64,000 nt of DNA from Chitinophaga caseinilytica (GTDB lineage Bacteria; Bacteroidota; Bacteroidia; Chitinophagales; Chitinophagaceae), in assembly GCF_038396765.1 (NCBI RefSeq), contig NZ_CP150096.1:5687001-5751000 (forward strand), written 5' to 3'. The translations under genes were made by a program, and so were the position numbers. Each line of letters starts with the position of its first letter. Within the stretch, counting starts at the first letter, position 1. Under the pieces are notes generated by a model. It had not been told where the DNA came from, did no database searches, and saw only the letters and a list, made by a program, of their open reading frames with translations. Shown here piece by piece: positions 24,448 to 32,989 of the stretch.

Positions 24448-25854
24448 ATGATCCTCAAACATAAGGATATTGAAATTCCACCGGACAATCCTTTTAAGAA
24501 CTGTAAATTAAAGAGAAAGCCCTATGCTGAGACTCTAACCAATCTGGTGAGTAACTATGCAGACGGGTTTGTATTGTCTGTTAATACTCCGTGGGGCACT
24601 GGCAAAACTACCTTTATAAAGATGTGGCAGGTCTATTTGCAACAACAGCGATTTGAAACAATATATTTCAATGCATGGGAAAATGACTTTGACTCAGATC
24701 CTATGGTAGCGCTGATGTCAGAACTAAAGACCTTGGTTAAAAAAGAAACGGAAGATAATTTTGATAAACTTATCAAAAAAGCAGCTATTGTTTGTCAAAA
24801 TATACTTCCTGCTCTGATAAAAACTACTGCAGAAAAATATCTTGGCGAAGGCGTAATCACTGATCTTGCAGAGAATACCACCAAAGCGGCTACTGAAATC
24901 CTAAAAGATGAGATAGCTGACTATGCTAAAAAGAAAAAAGGCCTTGCCGATTTTCGCAGGGAATTGGCGGAATACATTACTGAGTATACAAACGGTAAGC
25001 CCTTGGTGATCTTTATAGACGAGATGGACAGATGCAGGCCCAATTATGCAGTGGAACTGTTAGAAAAGGTGAAGCATTTTTTTAGTGTGCCAGGGATCGT
25101 ATTTGTCTTGGCTATAGATAAAGAGCAGCTCGGAAATGCGATCAAAGGTTGCTACGGCAGTGAAAACTTCAATAGTAATGAATATCTCAGAAGGTTTATT
25201 GACCTCGAGTTTAAATTGCCAATTCCTTCAGTTGGGTTATATAGTGAATATCTGTTTGAATATTTTCGGTTTGACGAGTTTTTTGGTAAAGCAAGCCGTC
25301 AACATCAGGAATTCAAGAAGGATATGGACAACTTTAAATTTATTGCAAAATTCCTGTTTAATCATCTTGGCCTTAATTTAAGACATCAAGAGAAGGTTTT
25401 TGCCCAGGCGAGGGTTGTTTTAAGTACATTCAAATCTAATGAGTATCTCTTTCCACTAGTCTATCTTTTTTTGGTATACGCCAAAGATTGTAAACCATCT
25501 TTCTATCAGAGACTGACAGATGGCACAACAAGCCCCCAAGGTATTTTAGATTTATTAGCCGAAATCCTTCCAAGTGAATTGCAAGAGGAAGAAGAAATGG
25601 CTTTCGAGTTACTAGAGGTCCATCTTATTGTATTATACACCAACCATTATAAAGAGACAGTACGTAAATACCCAGAACTGATTGATGATACTGGAAAATT
25701 ACTGATCAAACCCAGCACAGATCGTAGTGAGGAATATATAAGTTTCACAAGCCTTATTAAACAAATGAAACAACGCACTAGCAATATGAGTAACGTGTCA
25801 ATTACCCACTTGTTAAAGAAAATAGATCTTTTGGATAATTTTCAAATGGAATAG
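24448..25854 (+). CDS. KAP family P-loop NTPase
   Basis: The 468-residue protein has the KAP NTPase pattern: Walker A NTPWGTGKTTF at residues 46-56, YFNAWEND soon after (the W-E-x-D motif of KAP proteins), and Walker B VIFIDEMDRCRPNYAVELLE at about 186-205, followed by the sensor segment VFVLAIDKEQLGNAI. KAP NTPases are STAND/AAA-like ATPases often found in mobile elements and phage-defence islands. Unlike many family members, this one shows no inserted transmembrane helices; the membrane protein encoded convergently 35 bp downstream might provide them. AT-rich codon use marks it as part of the island. The exact function is unknown. Confidence 0.85.
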   Translation: MILKHKDIEIPPDNPFKNCKLKRKPYAETLTNLVSNYADGFVLSVNTPWGTGKTTFIKMWQVYLQQQRFETIYFNAWENDFDSDPMVALMSELKTLVKKETEDNFDKLIKKAAIVCQNILPALIKTTAEKYLGEGVITDLAENTTKAATEILKDEIADYAKKKKGLADFRRELAEYITEYTNGKPLVIFIDEMDRCRPNYAVELLEKVKHFFSVPGIVFVLAIDKEQLGNAIKGCYGSENFNSNEYLRRFIDLEFKLPIPSVGLYSEYLFEYFRFDEFFGKASRQHQEFKKDMDNFKFIAKFLFNHLGLNLRHQEKVFAQARVVLSTFKSNEYLFPLVYLFLVYAKDCKPSFYQRLTDGTTSPQGILDLLAEILPSELQEEEEMAFELLEVHLIVLYTNHYKETVRKYPELIDDTGKLLIKPSTDRSEEYISFTSLIKQMKQRTSNMSNVSITHLLKKIDLLDNFQME

Positions 25855-25888
25855 TAGAATCCAAATAATTAAAAATATACTCTTCCCC

Positions 25889-26320
25889 TTAACCAGTTAC
25901 AAGTAAAAAGTATCCAAAAATCAACACAACTGCCACAGTCGAGTAGATAGATAGCAACGAGTAAAGATTTGTGCCATTCTGAATATTACCATATTTCTCT
26001 AGCTCATTAGCACTTACTTTCGTTATCTGAGCCTGTATCCGAGCTCTCAAAAGCATGCGGTAGTCAACATATAAAAGTAAAATAGAATTCAATGTAGGGA
26101 TCATAAAGCTCCAATCAGGAACGTCTTTCCGAATCGCAATCAATGCAAAATATGCAGCAATAAGTAGGTTGTTCAAACTGAATACTTTGTCATGCATCCG
26201 GTCAAAATACTTCTGGGTATCAGCAATCCCATTTTCTTCCATTCGCTCAAACCGCAAGTCCATCTCTTTAAGCTCTTGATCTGTCATTATTCCGAGGCCC
26301 TTACATTCTTCATCTGTCAT
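25889..26320 (-). CDS. Small membrane protein (island gene)
   Basis: The 143-residue protein has a charged N-terminal helix (about residues 10-45, MTDQELKEMDLRFERMEENG) and three hydrophobic segments near 50-64, 73-88 and 118-142. The family is not recognised. Its helical stalk plus membrane anchor resembles small membrane partners in defence loci. It converges on the KAP NTPase gene (35 bp between the stops), so it has its own promoter. ATG at 26320; a second ATG eleven codons later is possible. Confidence 0.6.
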   Translation of the reverse strand: MTDEECKGLGIMTDQELKEMDLRFERMEENGIADTQKYFDRMHDKVFSLNNLLIAAYFALIAIRKDVPDWSFMIPTLNSILLLYVDYRMLLRARIQAQITKVSANELEKYGNIQNGTNLYSLLSIYSTVAVVLIFGYFLLVTG

Positions 26321-26545
26321 GAGATAATTATGAGATTAACGTATTAAAAAATATTTCTACAGTCTCCCTCTTTTCACTGGTTATTAGGAATGATAAAATT
26401 ACCGAATTTCGTGATTTTCTGTTAAAGAACAGGCTATCAAATTATTAAAATTAACATATAGTACTTTGCAACACGATTTTAGCTGTCCTTCACTAAAAAT
26501 CCCCTTACCAATTTTAAATGCACCACCAGGTGTTCAAAGAATCTG

Positions 26546-26558
26546 CCGTCCCGGGTAC
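26546..26558. repeat. attR: 13-bp direct repeat of the tRNA-Leu 3' end
   Basis: CCGTCCCGGGTAC repeats 20569-20581 exactly. AT-rich island DNA lies to its left and GC-rich host DNA to its right, so it marks the right border. Confidence 0.75.
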
Positions 26559-26572
26559 CACAATAAAAACGA

Positions 26573-26604
26573 AAAGGCTTCCGCGAGGAGGCCTTTGTTG
26601 TTTT
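26573..26604 (+). terminator. Hairpin beyond attR, probably the original tRNA-Leu terminator
   Basis: A 10-bp stem (AAAGGCTTCC / GGAGGCCTTT with one G-T pair) closed by a GCGA tetraloop (26573-26596) is followed by TGTTGTTTT. It starts 15 bp after the tRNA-end repeat, as expected for the terminator that followed the tRNA before the island inserted. Confidence 0.75.
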
Positions 26605-26695
26605 CCCCCACAATCACCACCTTCACATTGCCCTCCCCTTCCATCCACACCAAAAACGAAAATTTATTCATAATTTAGTTGAAACCCGACCCAAT

Positions 26696-27262
26696 ATGTA
26701 TGATAAGCTATTTCCGTTGTTGAATAGCATACACCCCATGTCTACCGAACTCGAGCAGCACCTGAAGTTAATCCTCGTCACAAAAGAGGTCCCGAAAAAA
26801 ACGATGTTGCTCAAACGGGGACAAGTATGCGAAAACGTTTATTTCATCGAAAGCGGCATGCTCCACTGCTTCTACGAAAAAAACAGTGAAAAAATCACGT
26901 CCTGGTTCATGAAGGAAAACGACGTGATCATCTCCGCTAAAAGTTTCTATATGCAAACCCCCAGCGAAGAATCCATCGTGGCACTGGAAGACACCCTCGT
27001 CCATGGCATCACCTACCAGCAACTGCAAGACATCTACAGCAAACACCTGGAATTTAACGTGATCGGCCGCGTCCTCACCACCAAATATTACATCCAAAGC
27101 GAAGAACGACTCTACTCCCTCCGCAAAGAACGCGCACGCGACCGGTACCTTTCATTGCTAGACACACAGCCAGACATCATCCGCCGCGCCCCGCTCAAAC
27201 ACGTTGCCTCCTATCTCGGCATCAACATGGAAACGCTCAGCCGCATCCGTTCCAGTATCTAA
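26696..27262 (+). CDS. Crp/Fnr family transcriptional regulator
   Basis: The 188-residue protein has a cyclic-nucleotide-binding beta-roll (residues 30-115; LLKRGQVCENVYFIESGMLH and the later ISAKSFYMQTPSEESI) and a short C-terminal helix-turn-helix (KHVASYLGINMETLSRIRSS). The canonical cAMP contact residues are not obvious, as in many Bacteroidota members that bind other ligands or none. Its target is unknown; the neighbouring transglutaminase-like gene converges on it, with the stop codons overlapping by 4 bp (27259-27262). It is the first host gene right of the island. Confidence 0.9.
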   Translation: MYDKLFPLLNSIHPMSTELEQHLKLILVTKEVPKKTMLLKRGQVCENVYFIESGMLHCFYEKNSEKITSWFMKENDVIISAKSFYMQTPSEESIVALEDTLVHGITYQQLQDIYSKHLEFNVIGRVLTTKYYIQSEERLYSLRKERARDRYLSLLDTQPDIIRRAPLKHVASYLGINMETLSRIRSSI

Positions 27263-28752
27263 TACCAGACCTGCGCGTTGTTCCGGTATGCGAATATCCG
27301 CTCCAATCGCCTGGGACCGCCCGTTTCCACCAGTCGATACAAGCCGCCCGACGGCACATTCCGGAATTCAATGACTGAATCCCGCGAACAGGTCTTTTCT
27401 GCGATTTCGTGCCAGTTATTGTCTTCCCCCAGCGAAAGCAAAGTGTATGTCGTCTGTTTGCGGACCCACTGCTCGCTGCCGGTATTCAGTTTTCCAAGAA
27501 CCATCGTTTGCATCGCCAGCGAATCGGGACGGGGCTGCACCGTTCTGCCCGCGGAGTCCAGGACGAATATCCCGCCGCTGAATTTCAGCGCATCCGTGAA
27601 AGTAGCCAGGCGATAAACGATATCGCGCCCCATGTCGGGAAAAGTCACCCGGCCGTTGCGCACCGGCGCCCAATACACCGGCACCCATTCCCCGTAATCG
27701 AAAACGCAGATATACGCGGTCCCCGCGCTGGTATTGCCGATGGGCAGGGTAACATCCCCGACGGGATTATGCTCCTTCGTTACATCGATCCACTGATCGT
27801 TGCGGAGAAAATCCAGCAGAAAATCCTTCTCCTCCACATGTGGTTTGATCTGCCTGCTCCAGCTGCCGTGATTGCGGAATGTAAGCCGGAAAACCTTCGC
27901 AGCCCTGTCGAACCGCCGGCCCGGCCCCGGTGTCATTTTCCGTTCTTCGTTGTTCCAGTAAACATCGCCGGCATGGCTGCCGTTTTTGCTTCCCCAGAAA
28001 GGCACAATATCCACGGTGGCCGGGATGCCGGTGCTGCGCAATACATAAGCGTTAAAGAAGGAGCCCTTTTTACATCCGCCTTCCCCGGTCAGCAGCAACT
28101 CTTTGTAGGAAGGGTCTTCCGTGATCCGAATGCGGTCTGGGCCATACCTGAACCAGCGGGATGCAGTATTCACGATGAGGTCGTAATAAAATTCCTTGCT
28201 GCTGGTCAGGAATTTGTCGCCCGGCGACTTGCGGTTCTTTTCCTCCCACACCTTCACGAGGGAATCGGCTTTTTGCCGCAACGACGGGCGCCAGTTGTCC
28301 GGAAAATCCTGGTGGACTTTGTAAGGCAACAGGTAGTCGAAGAATACATCTTTTGGGATATCCCGGTTCCAGGGATACCTGTTCCATTCCCCCACTGCAG
28401 CATCGATCTCGCTTTCGAGGAATTCGGGACGGATGAAAGCTGCATCTTTCTCCGGGATGCTGCCCGCTTCCAGTTGCCTGTCCTGCAAAAACGACAAAAG
28501 ACTTTCGACGTTGTGAAAGGAATCTATCAGGTAACGCGTGGGTTTTCCACTGGAAGCGTCTATGATCGCCGGCTGGTCCGACCACTGGCCGGGCATTTCT
28601 CTGAGCAGGTAACGCAAGGCTTCCAGCTTCAGCGAGTCTGCCGGGTTGGCCGAGTAGCGTTTTTCAAGGGAACGTACGTCCGGTGAACCGCTTCGCAGGC
28701 CGCAGGACACACACGAAAACAACAGTAGCAAACAAACAGGGAAGTATTTCAT
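27259..28752 (-). CDS. Transglutaminase-like lipoprotein
   Basis: The 497-residue protein begins with a lipoprotein signal (MKYFPVCLLLLFSCVSCG, lipobox Cys at 17). The central part has the transglutaminase/peptidase core: Cys227 in GEGGCKKGSF and His260 in NGSHAGDVYW, with an acidic residue expected shortly after. This papain-like triad is found in periplasmic proteins that cleave or crosslink peptides. The C-terminal portion (after about 300) looks like beta-sandwich domains. A role in degrading peptides at the cell surface is plausible but not proven. It is divergent to the lipoprotein gene at 28847. Confidence 0.8.
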   Translation of the reverse strand: MKYFPVCLLLLFSCVSCGLRSGSPDVRSLEKRYSANPADSLKLEALRYLLREMPGQWSDQPAIIDASSGKPTRYLIDSFHNVESLLSFLQDRQLEAGSIPEKDAAFIRPEFLESEIDAAVGEWNRYPWNRDIPKDVFFDYLLPYKVHQDFPDNWRPSLRQKADSLVKVWEEKNRKSPGDKFLTSSKEFYYDLIVNTASRWFRYGPDRIRITEDPSYKELLLTGEGGCKKGSFFNAYVLRSTGIPATVDIVPFWGSKNGSHAGDVYWNNEERKMTPGPGRRFDRAAKVFRLTFRNHGSWSRQIKPHVEEKDFLLDFLRNDQWIDVTKEHNPVGDVTLPIGNTSAGTAYICVFDYGEWVPVYWAPVRNGRVTFPDMGRDIVYRLATFTDALKFSGGIFVLDSAGRTVQPRPDSLAMQTMVLGKLNTGSEQWVRKQTTYTLLSLGEDNNWHEIAEKTCSRDSVIEFRNVPSGGLYRLVETGGPRRLERIFAYRNNAQVWY

Positions 28753-28846
28753 GATATGAATGTAATCGCTGCCCCGCCGTAGAAATATTGATTTTTATCA
28801 AATATTTCAACCCCTCCCCGACTCTACTTTTGCCAAAACCTCAATT

Positions 28847-30196
28847 ATGAAGAAATTTGTATTGTTACCATTAATTGCACTCGTACTGGTCACCTACTTC
28901 GCCTGTACCAAGAACGAAGCCCCGTTCACCCCCGAATCCTTTAAAGACCCGTTCGTAAGTGAAGCGGCGAATTTCGTGAAGGGACAGGTTTCAACGTCGG
29001 AGTTCGAATCGCTGGACCTCCAGGGATATTCCCTCATGAAAAAGAATGAAAAAGAAGTGATCGGCGTACGCTTCAATGTAAAAGGGAAAGACGGCAAGCA
29101 GTTCGCCGTAGTCGGCAAAACCGCCAGTGGCCTAACGGGCAACTGGGTGGATGTATCCGAACTGGATGCGAACGCCAGCAAAAACGGTACGCTCGCTACC
29201 CGTTCGTTTTCCGGGGACAAACGCTCGAACGTTTCCTTCACGGAAGGCCGCGTTACGAAAGTCAACAGCACCGTCAACGGAAAATCGAAAACGACCGTAT
29301 TGCGGTACGGCCCCAATGGCGAACGCCTGAAAACATCTACCGGCGCGAGGATTTCCGGCCCGGATTCGGAAGAAGGGATTTGGCTCCCGGAAGTAACGGT
29401 ATACGGGTATTACAACAATTACTCCGTAAGCTACTTTAGCTTGTTCTATTACTTCAACCAAAGCCCGTCTTACACCTACACCTATCAAACTACCGATCCC
29501 TATATCTACGGATATGGCGGCGGCGGTGGCGGCGGCAGTTCTACCGCAGTGGTGGAACTGGCTCCCGTGGAAATCCTCAGCGGCCCCAGCGTCGATCTCA
29601 ACAAACGCATCAACTGCTTCGGCAACGTACCTACCAACGCCAGCACCACCTATTCCATGACCGTTTATACCGATATCCCGGAAGACGGTAATCCCAGCAC
29701 CGTGCTCTACGGCACCAATCCCGGCCATGCGTTCGTTACGCTGACGAAAACCAACGGCTCCACAACCGTCAGCCAGACTTTCGGCTTCTATCCCGCAAAC
29801 GGCCTCAAGAGCATCACCTTCGATAACGTGACCAGCAAAATCGTGAACGACGCCTCGCACGAATACAATGCGAAGATCACCATTCCCAGCATGACCGAAG
29901 CGCAATTCAACAACGCCACATCTACGGCATTGACAAAATCCGGCAATTCATATGATCTGAATGATTATAATTGCACAGACTACGCCGTCGATATTTTCAA
30001 CTCCGTATCGGTTCCCGGTTTCAGCCCGCTGAGCATCCCCGACCATGTGGCACCGGCAGGTGTCAACTACAAAACAACGCCCGGCGGATTGTACAAGGCG
30101 CTGAACCAGCTGAAAACGGCCGGCGGCTCCATGGCCCCGTACATTACGGTGGGTGTGGACGCCAATGGCGGAGCAAGCGGCGGAGAGTGTAACTAA
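28847..30196 (+). CDS. Lipoprotein with a permuted papain-like (NlpC/P60-type) C-terminal domain
   Basis: The 449-residue product has a lipoprotein signal (lipobox FAC, Cys at 20), a charged N-terminal domain, an aromatic-rich linker with YNNYSVSYFSLFYYFNQSPS and a Gly-rich run near 225, then a C-terminal domain with His294 in PGHAFVTL and Cys376 in NDYNCTDYAVDIF. The order His-before-Cys, with the Cys at a helix start, is that of circularly permuted papain-like amidases. It may cleave peptidoglycan or another amide at the envelope. A -7 box TACTTTTG (28825-28832) lies 14 bp before the ATG, without a clear -33. It heads a set of four closely spaced genes. Confidence 0.7.
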   Translation: MKKFVLLPLIALVLVTYFACTKNEAPFTPESFKDPFVSEAANFVKGQVSTSEFESLDLQGYSLMKKNEKEVIGVRFNVKGKDGKQFAVVGKTASGLTGNWVDVSELDANASKNGTLATRSFSGDKRSNVSFTEGRVTKVNSTVNGKSKTTVLRYGPNGERLKTSTGARISGPDSEEGIWLPEVTVYGYYNNYSVSYFSLFYYFNQSPSYTYTYQTTDPYIYGYGGGGGGGSSTAVVELAPVEILSGPSVDLNKRINCFGNVPTNASTTYSMTVYTDIPEDGNPSTVLYGTNPGHAFVTLTKTNGSTTVSQTFGFYPANGLKSITFDNVTSKIVNDASHEYNAKITIPSMTEAQFNNATSTALTKSGNSYDLNDYNCTDYAVDIFNSVSVPGFSPLSIPDHVAPAGVNYKTTPGGLYKALNQLKTAGGSMAPYITVGVDANGGASGGECN

Positions 30197-30207
30197 ATAA
30201 AACGCTT

Positions 30208-30507
30208 GTGAAGAAAGGACTACGGATATTCATGATCCATTTGGGGATTTTCGGGATGTATTTCGCGGCAACATCGTTGAAGTTCATCTTTGAAAAATCC
30301 CCAAACCCTACCGGGCATGGCCTGCTCATGGCAGGCTGCATGCTCGTCCATTTCGTTGCGGGAACGATATGGATTGCGGCGCGCCGCAAAACATTATCCC
30401 GCCCGGCCATCATCGTCCATATATGTGCGCTGATCCTGCCCATCGTTTTGTTCATCGTATTCAGTTCGGCTGTTTACAGATGGCTATGGGAATGGAGAGG
30501 CAATTGA
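30208..30507 (+). CDS. Small membrane protein
   Basis: The 99-residue product has three hydrophobic segments (about 7-27, 40-58 and 66-88) and no recognisable domain. It starts with GTG at 30208, 11 bp after the papain-like gene, which suggests co-transcription and a shared role at the membrane. Confidence 0.6.
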   Translation: MKKGLRIFMIHLGIFGMYFAATSLKFIFEKSPNPTGHGLLMAGCMLVHFVAGTIWIAARRKTLSRPAIIVHICALILPIVLFIVFSSAVYRWLWEWRGN

Positions 30508-30525
30508 TAACCTAATTTTCAAACT

Positions 30526-31116
30526 ATGAAAACACCCAGCAATCCAGTTAAATTCCTCGTCGCCTGCATCCTGTTGATGACCGCCGGAAAGGCGGCGTTG
30601 GCGCAGATCCGGTTCGAAGGGTACAGCCAGGATGCCGCGAAAGCCCCCATCCACCAGTTGTACCGCTTCCTGAAAGACGCGCCTACAGATCTCAAGCTGC
30701 CCGAAGAAAACCTCCAGCCCTCCAAAGTTCCGCTGTACGACAAGGTGCTTGCATCCTATTTCGACAATGCCGTCATGACCAAAAAACTCAGCGAAAGGGA
30801 TGTTGACGTGCGGATCCAGTACCAGGCGCTGTACAGCATCGATAAAAGCATCGACCAGGTGCCGGCGGATTCCGTGTTCGCCATGCCGGCCGGGTATTAC
30901 TACGACCGGTACCCGGAAGACAAACCCAGCGATCAGGCCGACTGGGGCCAGCGTTACGTGGTGGGCTACATCATCGCCGGTAAACATTATCCGATGCTCG
31001 ACGTTTGCCTCGCCGGCAACCAGCGCTTCGCCTATATCATGCCTTACATTTACTTCGACCGCGAGAAAGGCAAAGTTGTCGAGGAATTTGCCCTCAGGCA
31101 CCGGAAGCCATCCTAA
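30526..31116 (+). CDS. Exported hypothetical protein
   Basis: The 196-residue protein begins with a signal peptide ending in GKAALAQ. The mature part is about 170 residues with no cysteine pair or catalytic motif that I can name; a conserved-looking core lies around YVVGYIIAGKHYPMLDVCLA. It stands 18 bp after the small membrane protein gene and 11 bp before the O-antigen-ligase-like gene, so it belongs to the same unit. Confidence 0.7.
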   Translation: MKTPSNPVKFLVACILLMTAGKAALAQIRFEGYSQDAAKAPIHQLYRFLKDAPTDLKLPEENLQPSKVPLYDKVLASYFDNAVMTKKLSERDVDVRIQYQALYSIDKSIDQVPADSVFAMPAGYYYDRYPEDKPSDQADWGQRYVVGYIIAGKHYPMLDVCLAGNQRFAYIMPYIYFDREKGKVVEEFALRHRKPS

Positions 31117-31127
31117 CACGACCGATA

Positions 31128-32882
31128 TTGAACCGGAAACTGATTGTAGCCCTGGAACTGGGATACGTTGCCAGTGTATTTATACTTTGCATGTGGTATG
31201 CATTGTATAAATACACTTTTTCCTTCAACTACCAGCAGATACCGGAGGGCGGGCACTACCTCGCGCTGCCGGTCATCGCTGGTTCAACGGCTTTATCCGC
31301 AGCCTATGCGGCGATCAGGCATGCGAAATCGCGGTTCATGCCCGTTGATGGCCTTGTGATGCTGGCGCTCGTTGTCTTCGGGGCGCTGCTGGCAACCGGC
31401 AGCGGATGGTACAACCTGCATAACGAAGTTTGGGTCAACACCTTTTGTGCGCTGTCGATTTACCTGTTCCTCCGGCTGGGTGGACCATTCGCATTTCGCA
31501 AAGTCGTAATTCCCATTATCCTGCTGTTTTTCCTGCTTGAGTTATGCGTTGGATACGCCATGCTGTTCATCAACTTTGGCGCCGAACGTTTGCCCCTGCT
31601 GATCACGGGGCACCTGGAAAATTCGGGGCTGTACGCCATTTACCTGGTGCTGCATTTCCCGCTCGTCCATTATTGGGCATCCGTCAATATAAAAAGCGGG
31701 CGGGCGAAACTGGGGTTACAGGCGGTGGTCATTGCCGCGGCAAGCGTACTGGTTTTGATCGTACAGTCGCGGGCGGCGATGATCGGTGCGGCATGTTATG
31801 GCATCCTGCTGTTGATGGATGTGCCCTTTTGCCGGAAGCACAGGAAAAAGATTTTATTGGCAAGTGCCGTGGTGCTGCTTCTACTCGCGGCAGGGCTCAT
31901 CTTTCTGAAGCCGGGCTCCGCTTTCGGGCGGTTCATTATCTGGAAAATCTCGTTGGGGCATTGGCAGGAATATATCTGGACGGGTATTGGATATGGCCGG
32001 TTTCCCGTTGCTTACCCTTCGTGGCAGATCGGTTATTTCGAATCGCTGCCGGTGTCGGCGATATCGGAGGTATTGTCGGCGGATGAGGTATATGTCGCCT
32101 ATAACGAGCCGTTGCAATGGCTGACGGAAACCGGGCTGCCGGGGCTCGTAGTACTGCTGTACGGCATTTGGCGCCTGTTGTCCCATCAACACGAACGGCA
32201 GGCGGATCTTCCCCGCCAACTGCAGTCCACGCTGCTGATCCTGCTGGCGACGAGCCTGTTCTCCTACCCCCTGCACGTGAATGCTATTCTGATATTGGTA
32301 TCGGCGATCATGGCTGGTCTTGCTCCACTTACGTTCCGAAAATACAAGCTGCCGGGTTTGCGATGGGGGAAAATCTGCCTGGCCGCCTTGCTATTGGCGG
32401 TAACGATCATTTCCACAGACACCTACCGGGTTGTAAAGCACTGGAACGGGTTGCAGGAAGATATCACGATCACCGAAAAAGAACGGGTTGCCGCTTACGA
32501 CCGGCTTTACCCGGTGTTGAAATACAACCCGCATTTCCTGCTCGACTACGGCATTTTGCTACTCTCCCAACAGGATGAAAGGGCGGTGGGAATATTGGAA
32601 GAAAGTAAAAGCCGGTTGATCACTGTCGCCGTGCTGAACGCCCTGACGCAGGCATATGAAAGCCGCGGGAACATGCAAGCAGCCATCTCCAACGCTGCCG
32701 CGCTGGCCTGTTTCGTGCCCTACAAGTTTACCTACCGGAAAAATCTGATGGACTTGTACCTCAAAGCCGGTTTCCCCGAAAAAGCCCGGGAAACGGCCAG
32801 GTCGATCATTGCCATGCCGGTCAAAAAGGACGATGAAACGGTGGTGAATATCAAAAGGGTCGCGGGTTCCCTGCTGGAATGA
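31128..32882 (+). CDS. O-antigen ligase/polymerase-like membrane protein with a C-terminal TPR-like tail
   Basis: The protein has about twelve hydrophobic segments and the Wzy_C-type pattern: QSRAAMIGAACYGI in one helix and GIGYGRFPVAYPSWQIGYF with NEPLQWLTETGLPGL after a periplasmic loop. Such enzymes join or polymerise glycans (O-antigen, exopolysaccharide, protein glycosylation) from lipid carriers at the periplasmic face. After the last membrane helix (about residue 440) a helical, TPR-like tail of 140 residues follows. The frame is open from 31005, but the part before 31116 overlaps the previous gene, so I choose the TTG at 31128 (LNRKLIVALELGY) as start. The substrate is unknown; no sugar transferases lie nearby. 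Confidence 0.75.
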   Translation: MNRKLIVALELGYVASVFILCMWYALYKYTFSFNYQQIPEGGHYLALPVIAGSTALSAAYAAIRHAKSRFMPVDGLVMLALVVFGALLATGSGWYNLHNEVWVNTFCALSIYLFLRLGGPFAFRKVVIPIILLFFLLELCVGYAMLFINFGAERLPLLITGHLENSGLYAIYLVLHFPLVHYWASVNIKSGRAKLGLQAVVIAAASVLVLIVQSRAAMIGAACYGILLLMDVPFCRKHRKKILLASAVVLLLLAAGLIFLKPGSAFGRFIIWKISLGHWQEYIWTGIGYGRFPVAYPSWQIGYFESLPVSAISEVLSADEVYVAYNEPLQWLTETGLPGLVVLLYGIWRLLSHQHERQADLPRQLQSTLLILLATSLFSYPLHVNAILILVSAIMAGLAPLTFRKYKLPGLRWGKICLAALLLAVTIISTDTYRVVKHWNGLQEDITITEKERVAAYDRLYPVLKYNPHFLLDYGILLLSQQDERAVGILEESKSRLITVAVLNALTQAYESRGNMQAAISNAAALACFVPYKFTYRKNLMDLYLKAGFPEKARETARSIIAMPVKKDDETVVNIKRVAGSLLE

Positions 32883-32989
32883 CCTGACCGGCCATATCCA
32901 GACTGCCGGCCAGTTTTCCTTCCCCTGAAAATAAAAGATAATTTACTCGTTATTTATTATCTTGACGGGCACAAACTGATAAGCAACCC

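Noticed and set aside
27409..28686. A 425-codon plus-strand frame opposite the transglutaminase-like gene
   Set aside because: The minus strand has the lipoprotein signal and the Cys/His core; the plus frame is a shadow.
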